From contig JAALGZ010000010.1 in NCBI GenBank assembly GCA_015227615.1, forward strand, positions 682,001 through 746,000: a stretch of DNA of 64,000 bases, read 5' to 3'. Shown in pieces: positions 1-11,930 of the stretch. Source of the DNA: Labyrinthula sp. Ha (lineage: Eukaryota > Sar > Bigyra > Labyrinthulida > Labyrinthulaceae). The translations under genes were made by a program, and so were the position numbers. Numbering within the stretch: the first letter of the stretch is position 1; each line of letters begins with the position of its first letter. A model generated the notes under the pieces. It was not told the DNA's origin. It saw only the letters and a program-made list of their open reading frames with translations, and did not search any database.

Positions 1-1104
1 AACTTTTTTCCTTTTTTAATATAACAAAATACAATATCTCAACTATGCTATTTGTAATGAAACTACTGTATTTGTAATAATTGGCCCTTTTGATACATTA
101 TATTCATCCTTAGCCTTTAGCAGTTTGTGGTATTCAATCTAAGTTTATTTAACATTCGTACGCCATATCTAAAGAAACTACCTCTTTTTTCTGGGACCAT
201 TTCCTATCGCGCTATTGTTTTCAACTTCAGGTCATATGCTATTTGTTCTGTGTGCTTCTCCCTATAGTGCCATGTTCAAAGAAAACATGTACAAGTACTC
301 AAGGTAAAACTTACTTTTGTAACTATATTACTTTAGTCTTATGATTGATTTGTCTTCTTAAGCGTTCTTGTGAGGAAGTCTTATAAAGTTGAGGGTTAAT
401 GTAACCCTACACAAACTGGTTTGCGGATAGCTTTGTATTAGGATCTTGAATTCCTCAAAATGGTTTTTTATTCAGTTGGAACCGACTGCTAATTTAACCC
501 GTTTGTCTTCTCTCTAAGATATCTCAGGTTTCTCGTCATGGGCAACCATGTAAGCTGCTGCTTTTATTATAACTTTAAATGTTTATTAATATTTCCCACT
601 AAGGAAAATGAATATTTCGTAGAAATCTATATATTCTTAAGTTAGACCAAAAACCTGCTTAATAGACAATTCATAGACAAACTTGAATATTTTTAAAAAA
701 CCTTTTATATATTAAATCCATACTACTAAGTTACTAGATAACAACAGCAAACTATCTCTAATACTATTCGCTACTCAAGGAAAAAATATTTAGTATTTCC
801 CAGTAGGAAATTGATATAACAATAGGAAAGTGAAAGTAAGCATTTCGGGTTCCCAGTATATCTATAAAAGTACCATCATTTTGAGCGGTACAATTATAAC
901 AGAACAAGTTAATAGTCTTTACCGGACCACTGTATTAGTTGCCGGGAAAATGAAATATCGGTTTTGCACAACAAGTTTTTGTTCAACTTCTCTTGTGTAC
1001 ACTTTTTCTTGCCAGTACTATCTCGGAAATATGCACAAAATATTCTTATTCCTGGAATTGTCGAATTATTTCTTTGAACTAGGTGACCAAAACTAAAACG
1101 AAAC
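1..1104. other. AT-rich flank with no supported gene
   Basis: I see no convincing coding sequence or RNA gene here. Short open frames around 830-1096 have random-looking composition and no recognisable motif. The last part presumably holds the promoter and 5' leader of the hydrolase gene that starts at 1105. Confidence 0.5.
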
Positions 1105-3081
1105 ATGAAAATACAAATACTACATTTCACTGCTTTAAATTTCTTTTATACTGTTTATTCTCAGTATACAGAAGCCCTTGACTTATCATATGGAAATGAA
1201 ACTAGAAACCAACTTGATCTCTACATACCTTCCTCAATCTCTTTTACACCACCATACCCTTTGGTTGTATTCTTACACGGTGGAAACTGGTCAGCTGGTG
1301 ATAAGTCAGATGTAACTTTATATAATAGATTGAATGCTTTAACTTCCAATGGACTTGCAGTTGCTTCTATGAACTATAGGCTATCTACCACAAATATCTG
1401 GGAAGCACAGTTGGACGACTTGTATAGTGCTTTAAACTTTCTTTCGGAAGACGATACCATAACAACATATGGATTGGACGTAGATAGGTTTATTTTGTGG
1501 GGAGATGATGCAGGTGGATATATTGCTTTGATGGGAGGTTTATTATCTGAAGTAGAAGTTCAAATTAAGGCAGTAATTTCTTATTATGCTCCAAGTGATT
1601 TATTTCAACTGTTTTCGGATAGATTAAATGATGATGTGGATGGTCTGGCAGTTTCTGCAGAAGCAGAGGAAGCTTTACTTGGATTAGAAAGAACTGAAGG
1701 AAATAAAGCAGAATTTGATGCGGCTAGTCCTTTGAACATAATCAACAATACTGGAGATCGAGTAAAACTGTTTGTAGAAAACTTCCTTGTTGTTCATGGA
1801 ACTGAAGATCCGATTGTTTCACCACTTCAGAGTGAAAGATTTGTTCAAGCACTGGAAGATCAAGATGGAGCAAGAAAAGTTGTATTTAGACAGGTTGAAG
1901 ATGCTGGTCATGGTGGTGTTGAGTTTGATGCGGAAACTCTTCCTGCTTTAATATTTTTATCTGAAGTTTTAGGAAGTCAAGAACCAAATTATAATCTTGT
2001 TTCTGATATTCAATATGGTCCTCCAGAAAGACAAAATATGAATATTTATTTTCCAAGAGAAACTCCAACTGGTTTAGATGCTAATCCTTTAGTTTTATAT
2101 ATTCATGGGGGATCTTGGTTTAGAGGAAGTAATGCGCAAGTTTTAGATTATAACAGAGCGAATGAAATAACTGGGCGAGGTTTTACGGTTGCTGCAATGA
2201 ACTGGAGATACAGTTCAACAGATTCTTGGCCTGCTCAATTAGAAGATATTATTGATGCTTTGAATTTTCTTGATGCAAATAGTGAAGAGTATAATTTAGA
2301 TATGGAAAAAGTTGCCATTTGGGGTCAAAGTTCAGGAGCACATATGGCTTTAATGGGAGGCTTGTTTGCGGAAAAATTAACTAATTCTCATCTAGAAATA
2401 TCTTCAACTGTTTCTTGGTTTGCAATTACTGCTTTGTTTGAGTTAGTTGATGACTTTTTTAATGATTTAGTTCCTCAACCAGATGGGATAGTTTTTGTAC
2501 CAGCAGATGATCCTCAAACTGGAATACCAACAGAACGATTACTTAATCTAAGTCAAACAGAAGAAAATAAACAAGCATTTGATGAAGCAAGTCCTGTTTA
2601 TACTGTGCAAACATTAGAAAAAGGAGAAAAAACTTGTGACTTTATGTTGGTGCATGGAACTGCTGATCCAAATGTTTCTCCTTTACAAACTCTGCGAATG
2701 TTTAAAGCACTTGAAGAACACGATGAAACTGAAGAGCTTATTGTAAGATTAGTTCCAGATAATGGACATGGTGGTCCTGATTTCTTTGATGAAACTATTC
2801 CTTCGCTTGATTTCATCACTCAAAGTTTTGGACTTGGAAAGTATGATTTTGGAAACAATAACGACGATATTGAATTTATTCTGACAAACACAACGAGTAA
2901 TGATGAGGGCGAAGATGAAGACGAAGATAATCTGTTCGAGAATGTAGAGTTTCTTCAGTTTGCTCTTTTATTGATGATCGTATTATTAGTTGTAGTGACA
3001 GTGAAGTTGATGTCAAAGTCGAAAGCAGAACAAGAAAAACCAACTACGAAAAATCCTGTTTATGTAAGGGATTCCATTTAA
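1105..3081 (+). CDS. Tandem alpha/beta-hydrolase (carboxylesterase-like), type I membrane protein
   Basis: An intronless 658-aa frame from an ATG. It has a hydrophobic N-terminus compatible with a signal peptide (about 1-20), two homologous alpha/beta-hydrolase domains (about 25-290 and 295-600), an acidic linker, one membrane helix (about 616-633) and a short basic cytosolic tail. Each domain has an HGG oxyanion motif (H58-G60, H334-G336), a catalytic-type Asp in an HGT-x-DP context (D235, D521) and a His in a GHGG context (H269, H555). Domain 2 has a normal GxSxG elbow (G407-Q-S409-S-G411). Domain 1 reads G133-D-D135-A-G137, so the nucleophile Ser is replaced by Asp. The family (esterase/lipase-type hydrolases of the BD-FAE/carboxylesterase group) cleaves ester bonds; substrate unknown. 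I infer an extracellular enzyme with one active domain and one regulatory or binding domain. Fold assignment is confident, substrate class is not. Confidence 0.9.
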   Translation: MKIQILHFTALNFFYTVYSQYTEALDLSYGNETRNQLDLYIPSSISFTPPYPLVVFLHGGNWSAGDKSDVTLYNRLNALTSNGLAVASMNYRLSTTNIWEAQLDDLYSALNFLSEDDTITTYGLDVDRFILWGDDAGGYIALMGGLLSEVEVQIKAVISYYAPSDLFQLFSDRLNDDVDGLAVSAEAEEALLGLERTEGNKAEFDAASPLNIINNTGDRVKLFVENFLVVHGTEDPIVSPLQSERFVQALEDQDGARKVVFRQVEDAGHGGVEFDAETLPALIFLSEVLGSQEPNYNLVSDIQYGPPERQNMNIYFPRETPTGLDANPLVLYIHGGSWFRGSNAQVLDYNRANEITGRGFTVAAMNWRYSSTDSWPAQLEDIIDALNFLDANSEEYNLDMEKVAIWGQSSGAHMALMGGLFAEKLTNSHLEISSTVSWFAITALFELVDDFFNDLVPQPDGIVFVPADDPQTGIPTERLLNLSQTEENKQAFDEASPVYTVQTLEKGEKTCDFMLVHGTADPNVSPLQTLRMFKALEEHDETEELIVRLVPDNGHGGPDFFDETIPSLDFITQSFGLGKYDFGNNNDDIEFILTNTTSNDEGEDEDEDNLFENVEFLQFALLLMIVLLVVVTVKLMSKSKAEQEKPTTKNPVYVRDSI

Positions 3082-6000
3082 TCTATAAAGTGGTTTGCAT
3101 TTATAATTCTCTTTTATACGTGGCATTTCTGGTGATTTGATAATTTCTATTACTAGTGTTTTGCAAGTAAAGAAAACATTTGTGCCTATTCTTTCACAGT
3201 TCTACATTATACTTAAAACTGGAAATATAAATAAGATTCTGAATCAGCTATAGAGGAATGAAACGCTGCGTAGATCTTTCTTCGATGAAGCTTCTTTCAC
3301 CAAGAACATAAAGCCAATGACCTCGCACTGGCTTTGACAGTCGTCATCTCTTCAAAAAATCCTGGGAGAGTAAACATAGAACAAAATCCTCTTTGAGCGA
3401 ATGAGAAATGGGAAAATATTGTCTCATTATTCTCTTTTACTCTTAAGCTTCTTGCGGTAACAGAAAAGAAACTAAATTTAAAAACTTAATATATTCTTTT
3501 TTGAATTTTTTACATAGGTATCATCTAGGTAGCTGATGATTTCTTTAGAGTATTATGGGAATGGTATCAGAAAAAAAGGATTTGCTTTGCTAAAAGCTAA
3601 CACACAGTCCTACCTGAAATTTTACAAGCTGAAGTAGAGTTGATGAGGCATAGCTGACTGCAAGAATGTTGGAACATAATTTATAATGTACAAGTTTAAT
3701 TATGTTTAAATCTGGTTGGTACAAAATAATACTTTCCCGTCCTACAGCTAAACTAGCAAACTAATCTTCGAAACTTCTCTATTTTTATTAAGAAAGGAAG
3801 TTTAAACCTGGCTTATCAGTATTTATTGTTTAGATTGAAGAAGTACAATGACTCCAGAGAGATTTTTAATTCATGAACCCTTGCATAATATATTCTTAGG
3901 TTTACCTAACCCTCGAAAAGATTTTTAATCACCTTTTTGCAGTAGAGCTCAATCAAATACGGCTACAAGAGCTAAAAATATGAGAAATGTGTAACCGATG
4001 TAACACTTCAATGAGTTAGTCGGTTTCTAGCCTTGCACAATCTATAACTCCCTTTTCTATTGTGTTGTTTTACATTGGCTCTCTTACTTTATTTGCCATG
4101 TTTTCTTGACTAATTATGGTATATGATTAGATTAATTAATAATTGCTTTAAAATTGTTTTGGCTCTGATTATCAATGAAGGAATTGGGACATTGATTCGC
4201 AGCAAATAGGCATCGGGTATGATAAAAACTATCAATAACTATTTACCAGTTCTTTTGATTCTGTTCATCAATGAAAGTATTTTGAATTTGTTTTTTGTCA
4301 AAGGATTCTAATTTCATTCCGAGTACCAATAAATCATCAGTATCCTGCCACAATTATTTTTTTCAGTATTAAGAACTATAAATAAGAAAAATATGAAAAA
4401 AGAATAATTTATGAACTATCAATAAATCCAACCTTGTCTCTAGTCTTCACCGACAAATTATGGTTATTCTTGCTGGAAATGTTTTTCCTGCTACAATATT
4501 TACCGCCAATTTCCCAGACCATCATTAAGTGTCTTCTACCTATGCTTTTACTAACGAATAAACTAAGATTTTGTAAACTCGTGGGTATAGGCATTAGCTT
4601 TCATGTGGGTGATGAAGGTACTCCTGCCAGGTATATATGACGGATTTCTATGCCCAAGAAAAAATTTCTAAATGCACACATTCCAAACTAAGTTTCTGGT
4701 TTCTTGTCTCTTACTCTGAAAATTACACTCAATACCAGAGGAAAAAGGGCACATAGAAGTAAAGAAGGCTGTGATAAAAACTTTGAACCCGACTCTACAA
4801 TTTTGTTGTTCATCCATATTATTGAGAATCTTACCAAAAATCACCGTTTTATTTGTATGGAGATAGACAACGGGACACTACAACATACAAAATCTATATT
4901 AGTTCTTTATTGCAAAATCAGCGAGGATGTTTAGTTCTAAATAAAAGCTAAAATTTGTATCAAATTTTTCCAAGAAGGATAAAAATAGTAGAGATACCAC
5001 TTGCTTTAATCTTTTTACATACATCTCCTAGATTATCAACCCAAGCAGATTTGGAATCTGGCTATTCAAATGCTTTTTTCTGAGCGATGACCAAAAAATT
5101 CTACTTTCATCCCACAAATCCAATGAGATTGCAATTAGTATCATCAGCAAAATACTTCAAGCATAATCACTATACTACGATCCTTTCATTGTGACCAGTT
5201 TCTAACCTCAAATTACTATTAATTGCAGTAAGACCAGGCTAGCAGTGGATGAATAGAATGAACTGCCCGTCGTTTGGCATATTAATTTACAATGTTGTTT
5301 AAAGTGACGTTCTTTGAAAACTTGATTAAGGACAGTTATTTGTCTTGAAACCCATGATATCCCCCCTTATCATAAATTTATTTCAATAAAAGCAAAAGGC
5401 CAAGGAGCAAATTGTCTTAGGATAGCTCTAGAGAAAGGTGTTTTTGCTGTAATTCCGGATTCTAAGCTAGTTTCTTCCTATTCTTGGTTTTAATTATCCA
5501 GTCAACAAGCTTTATTTGCCCCCTCCCGCCTGAGATGTTCATAGTATTGGAATCTAGCTTGAGTTCTAATATCTAAATATTCTCAACATGGAAATGCAAT
5601 ATGGAGTGTAGAGAGCTGGTCAAATTGAATAAATATCTAGGCGGCTAAGTACTGGAAAACATACTTAATTAGTAGAAGCATTAGCAATCATACCCCCTGA
5701 CTTGTTCAGAAACACAGCGGCATGTGATTGGAATATAAGTAAGGGGTTGTAAATTAAGGGGCCCTCAAATGGAACATATGGGCTTAAAATGAATAGAATC
5801 CTTGAAACTCGTTTGTTTTTGCTAGTATAGAGTTCATCGGGATCAACTTTGTTACAAGTGATAAAGCAAGGTTACTATATAAAGATCTTACCCTAAATCT
5901 GTCACATTACTAATAAAATCAAGATACTTTCGTAGAATCAGCTTCTTTGGCATTGAGAAACTTCATTGCTAAGACCTATAGTTAGATGTTCCATGTTGTA

Positions 6001-6594
6001 GCCTTACTTTAAATCCTGTAAGAAATCTTCATTAAGATGTCAATAAAAGATGTCTCAACAGCACAACTGAGGTTTAATACTCTGTCCTTTTTAGAAACTC
6101 GAGTAATGCAGTATTGTGCAGCTCATATTGGTATTCTTATATCATAAAATACCAATATTTCTTCTTAAAATAAACGAATCATAAATAAAAAAAAACGACT
6201 GTATTTTGTATTCCCAAAATTATTTGTTATAGTGTATTATAAAGTAAATCTCTTATCAAAACGCTCTACTGTATCTGTATCGTAATAAATTAATAAAAAT
6301 CTATTAGTATGGTTCCATAGCAAAGTGCATTGTATTCCTACCATACTATATCTAAGATTTACCATCTGTTTTAATAAGAAACTTTACTTTTGCACTATTT
6401 TCCCAATAAGAATTTTTCCATGGAAATATATTATCACTAAAATTTATACTGGTAACTAACAGTAAGGTTGTTAAGAAACTGAAACAATGTAAACACTATT
6501 CAGCAGTTATGTAAAGCACATAATCGTATCCATAGTACATAAAATAAATGAACAAAGTACAAAACCAACTGAACTAAAAACTTGGCAAATAAAT
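3082..6594. other. Intergenic, 3.5 kb, no gene seen
   Basis: No frame here has credible protein composition. Short frames at 4409-4934 overlap on both strands and carry no motif. The stretch holds one copy of a dispersed GATTTGATA/ATCAATAA repeat near 4210. The last 100 bases before 6595 are the presumed leader of the VWA gene and resemble the leader of its paralogue at 27052. Confidence 0.5.
4210..4290 (+). repeat. Dispersed repeat, copy 1
   Basis: Starts GCATCGGGTATGATA and continues through ATCAATAA and TTTTGATTC. It aligns without large gaps to the copy at 12646 and more loosely to the one at 11850. No coding capacity and no terminal repeats were recognised. It could be a MITE or SINE fragment. 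Confidence 0.4.
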
Positions 6595-7821
6595 ATGCCT
6601 CAAGCAACAAAAGCACCATTAAAGCTTGGTCAATTCTATGAATCCAAAAATACAAGAGAAGCCCTTCTTGCTCAAGAACCAAAGAAAAATTCTAATGTAA
6701 AATACTTAGTTTTAGGTATAGTATTTTTGGTTGCTGTTGTGGGTGTTGTTTTTTTTCTATTTCCGGAGGAGTTTACTGGAGAAAGTGAAGTGTCTTCTCA
6801 AGGTACAGATGGAGAAGATCAAGAAGAAGATGTCCCAGTAACACCTTTTCCAACTATTTCAGTAACAGATCGACCAACTGCTTTTCCTACTTTATTTCCA
6901 ACAACTCTTTCACCAACTGTTCCTACAATTGGAACTCCTGAACCAACTCGAAGTCCTTCATCTGCACCTACAAATGCACCACTTTCTGAATGTCAAGATG
7001 CAGATGCTCAATGTGGTTGTAATCAAGTTACTTCAGATCTTCTAGATATTGTTTTCTTAGTCGATGAATCTGGAAGTGTTACTAGAAATAATTACCGTAC
7101 TATGGTGAGAGCAATTACCAACTTTATTTCTAATGAAGTATCACCTGCGTATAATATTGTATCTGGTACTCGTTTTGCATACTTAGAGTTTTCTGATCCT
7201 GTAAATGATATCATTTCTTTTAATGATTTTGAAACAGCAACAGATTTTATCGACCAGTTTCAAGTTGTCAGTGATGGTGGTTCAATTGGATATGATGAAG
7301 GTGGAACTGATCATAGAGGAGCTTTTCTTCGGTTGCAAGAATTATTAAGAAGTGAAGATGGAGCTCCAAGAGAAGATGCTCAATTATTGATTCTAATGAT
7401 CACAGATGGAAATCCTTGTAAAAATGCAGATTTTGGTTGTTACAACTCAGTTACACTGGAGCTAGAAAGCACAGAACAGGAAGGTTGTTGTAGCAATTCA
7501 GAAAGAACTGCTCATGGGACTGATGTGTTGATTGAGTTAGCAGAAGAATTTGACTTTACATTCTTTTTTTTACCAATTGTTGGAAATGAAGGATTTTCAA
7601 CAGATTTGTTTGATGGTGCGATTAAAGAAAATGATAATGATGAAGGTTTAGAACCAGAAGAGTTTGTGCTTTTTGAGATAGCTGATTTTGATAGTCTTGC
7701 TGAGTTTTTAAATGGTGATGATTTTGAAGTACCTCTTGGACCTTGTATTGATCCACCAACTTCATCTGGAGGAGACCGGAGATTAGAGGAAGCTGATTTC
7801 GAGAGTAAAAGTTGGTTTTAA
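6595..7821 (+). CDS. VWA-domain type II membrane protein with Pro-Thr stalk (paralogue A)
   Basis: An intronless 408-aa frame. Order: a short cytosolic N-terminus with a PLKLGQF motif (residues 8-14), a membrane helix (about 37-56), an acidic spacer, a Pro/Thr-rich stalk (about 80-132, repeated PT units), then a von Willebrand factor A domain (about 148-380) with flanking cysteines. The metal-ion-dependent adhesion site looks complete: D157-E-S159-G-S161, T238 in a GGTDH loop, and D271 in ITDGNP. In known families such domains bind protein or glycan ligands through a divalent metal, so I infer a cell-surface adhesion or recognition protein. From 6826 to about 7790 it is a block mosaic of near-identity and strong divergence against paralogue B (27052). 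The N-terminal third is only loosely similar. It lies tail to tail with the ROCO gene. Confidence 0.9.
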   Translation: MPQATKAPLKLGQFYESKNTREALLAQEPKKNSNVKYLVLGIVFLVAVVGVVFFLFPEEFTGESEVSSQGTDGEDQEEDVPVTPFPTISVTDRPTAFPTLFPTTLSPTVPTIGTPEPTRSPSSAPTNAPLSECQDADAQCGCNQVTSDLLDIVFLVDESGSVTRNNYRTMVRAITNFISNEVSPAYNIVSGTRFAYLEFSDPVNDIISFNDFETATDFIDQFQVVSDGGSIGYDEGGTDHRGAFLRLQELLRSEDGAPREDAQLLILMITDGNPCKNADFGCYNSVTLELESTEQEGCCSNSERTAHGTDVLIELAEEFDFTFFFLPIVGNEGFSTDLFDGAIKENDNDEGLEPEEFVLFEIADFDSLAEFLNGDDFEVPLGPCIDPPTSSGGDRRLEEADFESKSWF

Positions 7822-8231
7822 TAATGAAAATAGTATTAGATTTGCTATTAGTTTCTATTTTAAGACAAAATATATTCACTTTTAATTTCAAAACCTGTCC
7901 AAGTATTATAAATAATAGAATATTAATATATAGTGTTTTTTAGTATTATATTAGTTATTATTCTGAGGAAGAATTTGTTTCATAATAAACTAATAGCAGA
8001 ACTTTTACTTGAGCTACTGATATGCCAAACGAGAGAACTAAGTATAATCCCAATTAAAGTATAGAATACTTGGAATACTGGAAATTAGTAAATAATCTAA
8101 CTTTGACATACACAGAAACAACTGAACTTATGCTGTTTAAAGAAGAGAGTAATTTATTTCATATAAGAGTTAAATTTAAAGTAAACTTGCTTAAATCCTT
8201 TAAAAAAAAATATATAATAAGAATAGTTTAT
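7822..8231. other. Short convergent intergenic region
   Basis: Some 410 bases between the stop of VWA paralogue A (plus) and the stop of the ROCO gene (minus). Very AT-rich and presumably shared 3' untranslated and polyadenylation sequence. A 60-codon open frame at 8070 has no support. Confidence 0.5.
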
Positions 8232-10999
8232 TTACAAAAGTACATTCGCTGAAAAGTTTACTCTTGGAGACTTCACATACCTTTTTAACAGCTTTTTCAC
8301 AGTTGGAAGCTTTGCACCCAGTACTTGATTTTTCATATATATCTCATCAATTACTATTATTGAATCTTCAAAATAACTTTTTTTTAACTCTTTTACAATA
8401 GCTTGTAGTTTTTGAACAATTCCAAAAATATCCTTCTTAGAAGTAAAAGATAATGTTACTTCTTTGTCATTTGATAGGTATATATCAAATTGAAAACGAG
8501 TATTCACAACAATTCTTGCAAAGATTTTTGTAAAAAGAGCAATTTCAGATTTTTCATCTTCAATTTGATGAAACAGTTCTATTATAAATAGAATAAAAAA
8601 CCTATGATTAATTGCTACAGAAAACTTAACCTTCACATCAGGAGTTTTCATTGGTTTAATCACTTTTCTTTTTCCATCAAAAACAAAGTTTGGTAATTGA
8701 CTTGGAATTACATATATATATTTTCCACAGTTAATTTCTACTTGAATTAAGATCAAACTCTGAATTGCCAAATTAATAACGAATTTTTTTTCTGAATTTG
8801 AATATGTCTTCAATAGATTATTTAATAAGTCTTCATGTATTTTTCCAGTTCTAACATATTTTTTATAATGTGTAAACAATTCAGTCTTTACTCTGAAAGC
8901 AAGCTCATGTAAAGACTCATCTCGAATAAAACTTCCCAAAGCTTGGGCTAAATATGATTGAGAGAAAAATATATAATTTTGTTCATCTATGACTTTCAAA
9001 TCTGGAAAATATAATACTATACCAAGTGTTCTGAATTGGTTCAACATTTCATGGATTTCATCATCAGAAAACATAGACTGCTGTGCAAGAAGTTTAAAAT
9101 TTGATAGAGTAAAAAAGTTCCGCTGTTCTCGACAACTATCCATAAAAAATACATAAGGAGTTCTTATTGCTTCAGAAAAAAGATCCTTATTAACATTTGC
9201 TGTACTAGAAATGAGTGTCGCAAACTTTTTCTTTAACTTTTTAGCTTCTTCAGAATTTGGTCCTCTAAAATTTTCCAAAGGAAAAAAACAAAGGTTCTCA
9301 TTTTTCATTAAATTCTCACTTAGAGAATTATATTTTAAATAATCTGAAATACATTTGCTCAGATTTTCCAACTCATTTTCTTTGTTGTATTTCAGAAAGC
9401 GATCTAGAAAAGTTCCAACAATAAAGAAAGGAGCTTTTGGTGAATATTTTTCAATAGTATTTAACCAAAACCTAATTTTATATAAATCCTCTTCTTTTGC
9501 TTTATTCAAGTTAAATACAAGAATATAAACTCCCCTTTCAGATAAAAATAAATGATAAAGACTGTAAAAAACTTCTTGACCACCAAAATCAGATATTCTG
9601 AAATAATAATCAGGTTCTGCATATTCATAATATCCCGTTATCATTTCATTAATAAATTTATTATCTGAAACTGTTCTTTCAACCAACTCTTCCTCAAACT
9701 TATATTTATAATCTGGACTATTAGATACTTTTTCTTCTTGTTGTGCACTTGGATTTATAGTTGTAGGCATAGAATTTTTTATTCTTTGTTGAGAAAGTTC
9801 GTATTTTGTAACATATTTCCATTCTAAGTTTCTTGGATCTACTTGAAAAACATGAGTATCTTCTAAAGCAAGTGTTGATGTCAAACTCGCAAAAAAAGGC
9901 AAATTACATATTGTCCTTAAAGTTGAACTCTTTCCTACTTGTCCATCGCCTAAGCTTATCAAAAAAATATGTTAATACCTAAGAAAGTTAGCTTTGTTTC
10001 TCTAATAGGAACTTTGGTTTTAGACATTATTCTAACTGTTGATTGTAGAAATTGCTTTAGTCTTGGTTTTAAAACTTCATGAAAGGCTGATATTTTACTT
10101 GAGATTTGAAAGTGAAATAATTTTGGTGATATAGAGACTAAAGCAGCAAGTTCTTGTGTTTCTTCTTTGCTCAGAACTGAAACCCCTGGTATAAGACTAT
10201 ATTAAGAAAATGACAATCTGTACGCTAACTTAGAAATTTGCTTCCAAGTTTTGAGTCCATCAAGAATTGACTTGAATATTTGATCTGAATTAAATACGGC
10301 GTTCTTTTCTTCAATACTAAACTTCAGATTATATATATTATATGTACTAGACTTGAGTTAAATCAGGCAAAATAGGTAGAAGTTGAACAATATCTAATAG
10401 AATATCCTTTTCCAAATTATTTCCATCAAATCTAGGTAATAAAAAGAATAAAATCTACTTAATAACTTCTATTTTTTTATTTAGGTTGACAATTTCAACT
10501 ATCGGTTTGCAATTGTCTTCCAAGAAACACTTTCCAAAACTATTATAAAAAATAAGAAAACATTACGAAACATATATCAGCTTACCAGTTTTCAAACCAG
10601 CTTTTAACTCCATTATAATATTTGTGTTTAATGTGCATTTAAATATACTATTCTGAGAAAACAAGAGTCGTATTACTTTATAGCAACCAAGTTTTGAAAC
10701 TTCTGTAAGAATACTATTAAACTGTTTCTTGTAGCAGCTAGTGGACACATTAGAAACATAAAAACTTATAAAAATAAAATTATACTGTAATATTCTTAGT
10801 TTTTCTGTTTCTTTTACTTTCTTGGAGAATGCCTCTAGTTCAATTTTAAACCTAGCTTCGTAAGTTGGATATTCATTTTTTCCTTCATAACTCCTAGTAA
10901 GAATAAAATTTCATAAAGAGTATACCATTGAGGCATGAATTGATCGTCAGGTGTTCTAGTTTCATATTGTATCTCTAGATTTGTGGGTTCTGTTATCAT
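8232..10999 (-). CDS. ROCO-family GTPase (LRR-Roc-COR) with six ultra-short introns
   Basis: I assemble seven exons (minus strand, 5' to 3'): 10999-10926, 10893-10567, 10539-10459, 10431-10353, 10321-10224, 10196-9979 and 9949-8232, giving 864 aa. All introns are GT-AG: 32, 27, 27, 31, 27 and 29 nt. Joining exons 6 and 7 restores a canonical P-loop start (LTFLGDGQVGKSS, G293-S300); unspliced, the frame stops at once. N-terminal residues (about 60-270) have leucine-rich-repeat-like spacing, e.g. IEVIKFDGNNL. The Roc GTPase has the P-loop, G3 as DFGGQE (413-418) and G4 as TFLD (472-475), with a low-complexity insert between. A COR-like region follows, and the protein ends with no kinase domain. 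ROCO proteins are GTP-regulated dimeric switches. Start: the first ATG upstream of exon 1, preceded by AT-rich leader. Partner unknown. Confidence 0.85.
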
Positions 11000-11849
11000 T
11001 CTTGCAGATTCTTTTTTTTTATATGTTTTGTGTTTATTTGTATTTAAGTTTGGTGTTAAAATAGGACAAATAAGAAATCCGGGTGTGAGGAGATTTTTAT
11101 AGAAATATGTAAATAAATAATACACACTTATTCTAAAAGAACAAAATAACTTTAAATATGAGAAAACCCCTCATTTTCCCCAAAATTCTAGTTTATTAAA
11201 AGTGAAATGAAATATATTTTTTTTCGGTGGGATTAATCCCTCTTTAAATTCAACTTATTAATTCGAAGCTTTAGTGGATACAAAATCTTTGGACCAGGAA
11301 TAATAGAAAAAGGATTGTCGCTCTAACTTGTTTTATAACACAATATGCATTACCTACACAAATTTCTTTCTTGATTCCAGAGTATGAAACTTGAAATTTT
11401 GATTATCGGAATCATTTACCTTAATATAAGATTTTTAAGAAGAGGTTGATACAAAACCAAACAAACATAATTTCTGAAAACACAACGGGGTTAGAAAATC
11501 ATAGAAAACAGTGTAGGATGAGTTTCTAATATTTTACGATGATTCAGGAAAACTGCTACAAGTTTTAAAACTAGGTTCGTGTTATTTCAAGCTGTTTTCA
11601 GTGCAAAAACCAAACACCACGCACTAGAACAGACGCATTGTCAAGATTTAAAGTTTGAGGAAGTAATAGATCATCTTGTTTTACCCTCTGCCAAGATAGA
11701 ACTTGGTGAAAGTATAAAATAATAGCATTAGAAGCTCATAAGAAATACGAATAAGTTATTAAAAGCAGCTGCAACTGGTCATTTAGCAAGGTTGTAGGCG
11801 GATCAAGAAGATGATTGTCATAGAGGAATATCTGTGGGTACTGGCTAGG

Positions 11850-11930
11850 GATCCGATTTGATTTATTGATAATTTATCAATAAAAATTTTCCCCTTATTT
11901 TTCTTATCGATTGTTTCTGATAGTTTTCCA
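11850..11930 (+). repeat. Dispersed repeat, copy 2
   Basis: Begins GATCCGATTTGATT and runs through TTATCAATA. It shares the GATTTGAT...ATCAATAA core with the copies at 4210 and 12646 but is more diverged. Boundaries are approximate. Confidence 0.3.

Noticed and set aside
830-1096. 88-codon open frame just upstream of the hydrolase gene
   Set aside because: Different frame from the hydrolase, no motif, overlapped by an antisense frame of similar size. Looks like chance in AT-rich DNA.
9950-9962. ROCO protein starting at 9962
   Set aside because: The apparent start is a TTG inside an intron. The P-loop needs residues from the upstream exon.
10517-10585. A 69-nt or 46-nt second ROCO intron beginning at the GTAAGC donor
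   Set aside because: The 46-nt version breaks the frame, and the 69-nt version discards good coding sequence and uses a poor acceptor. The 27-nt intron 10540-10566 keeps both exons in frame and matches the other lengths.
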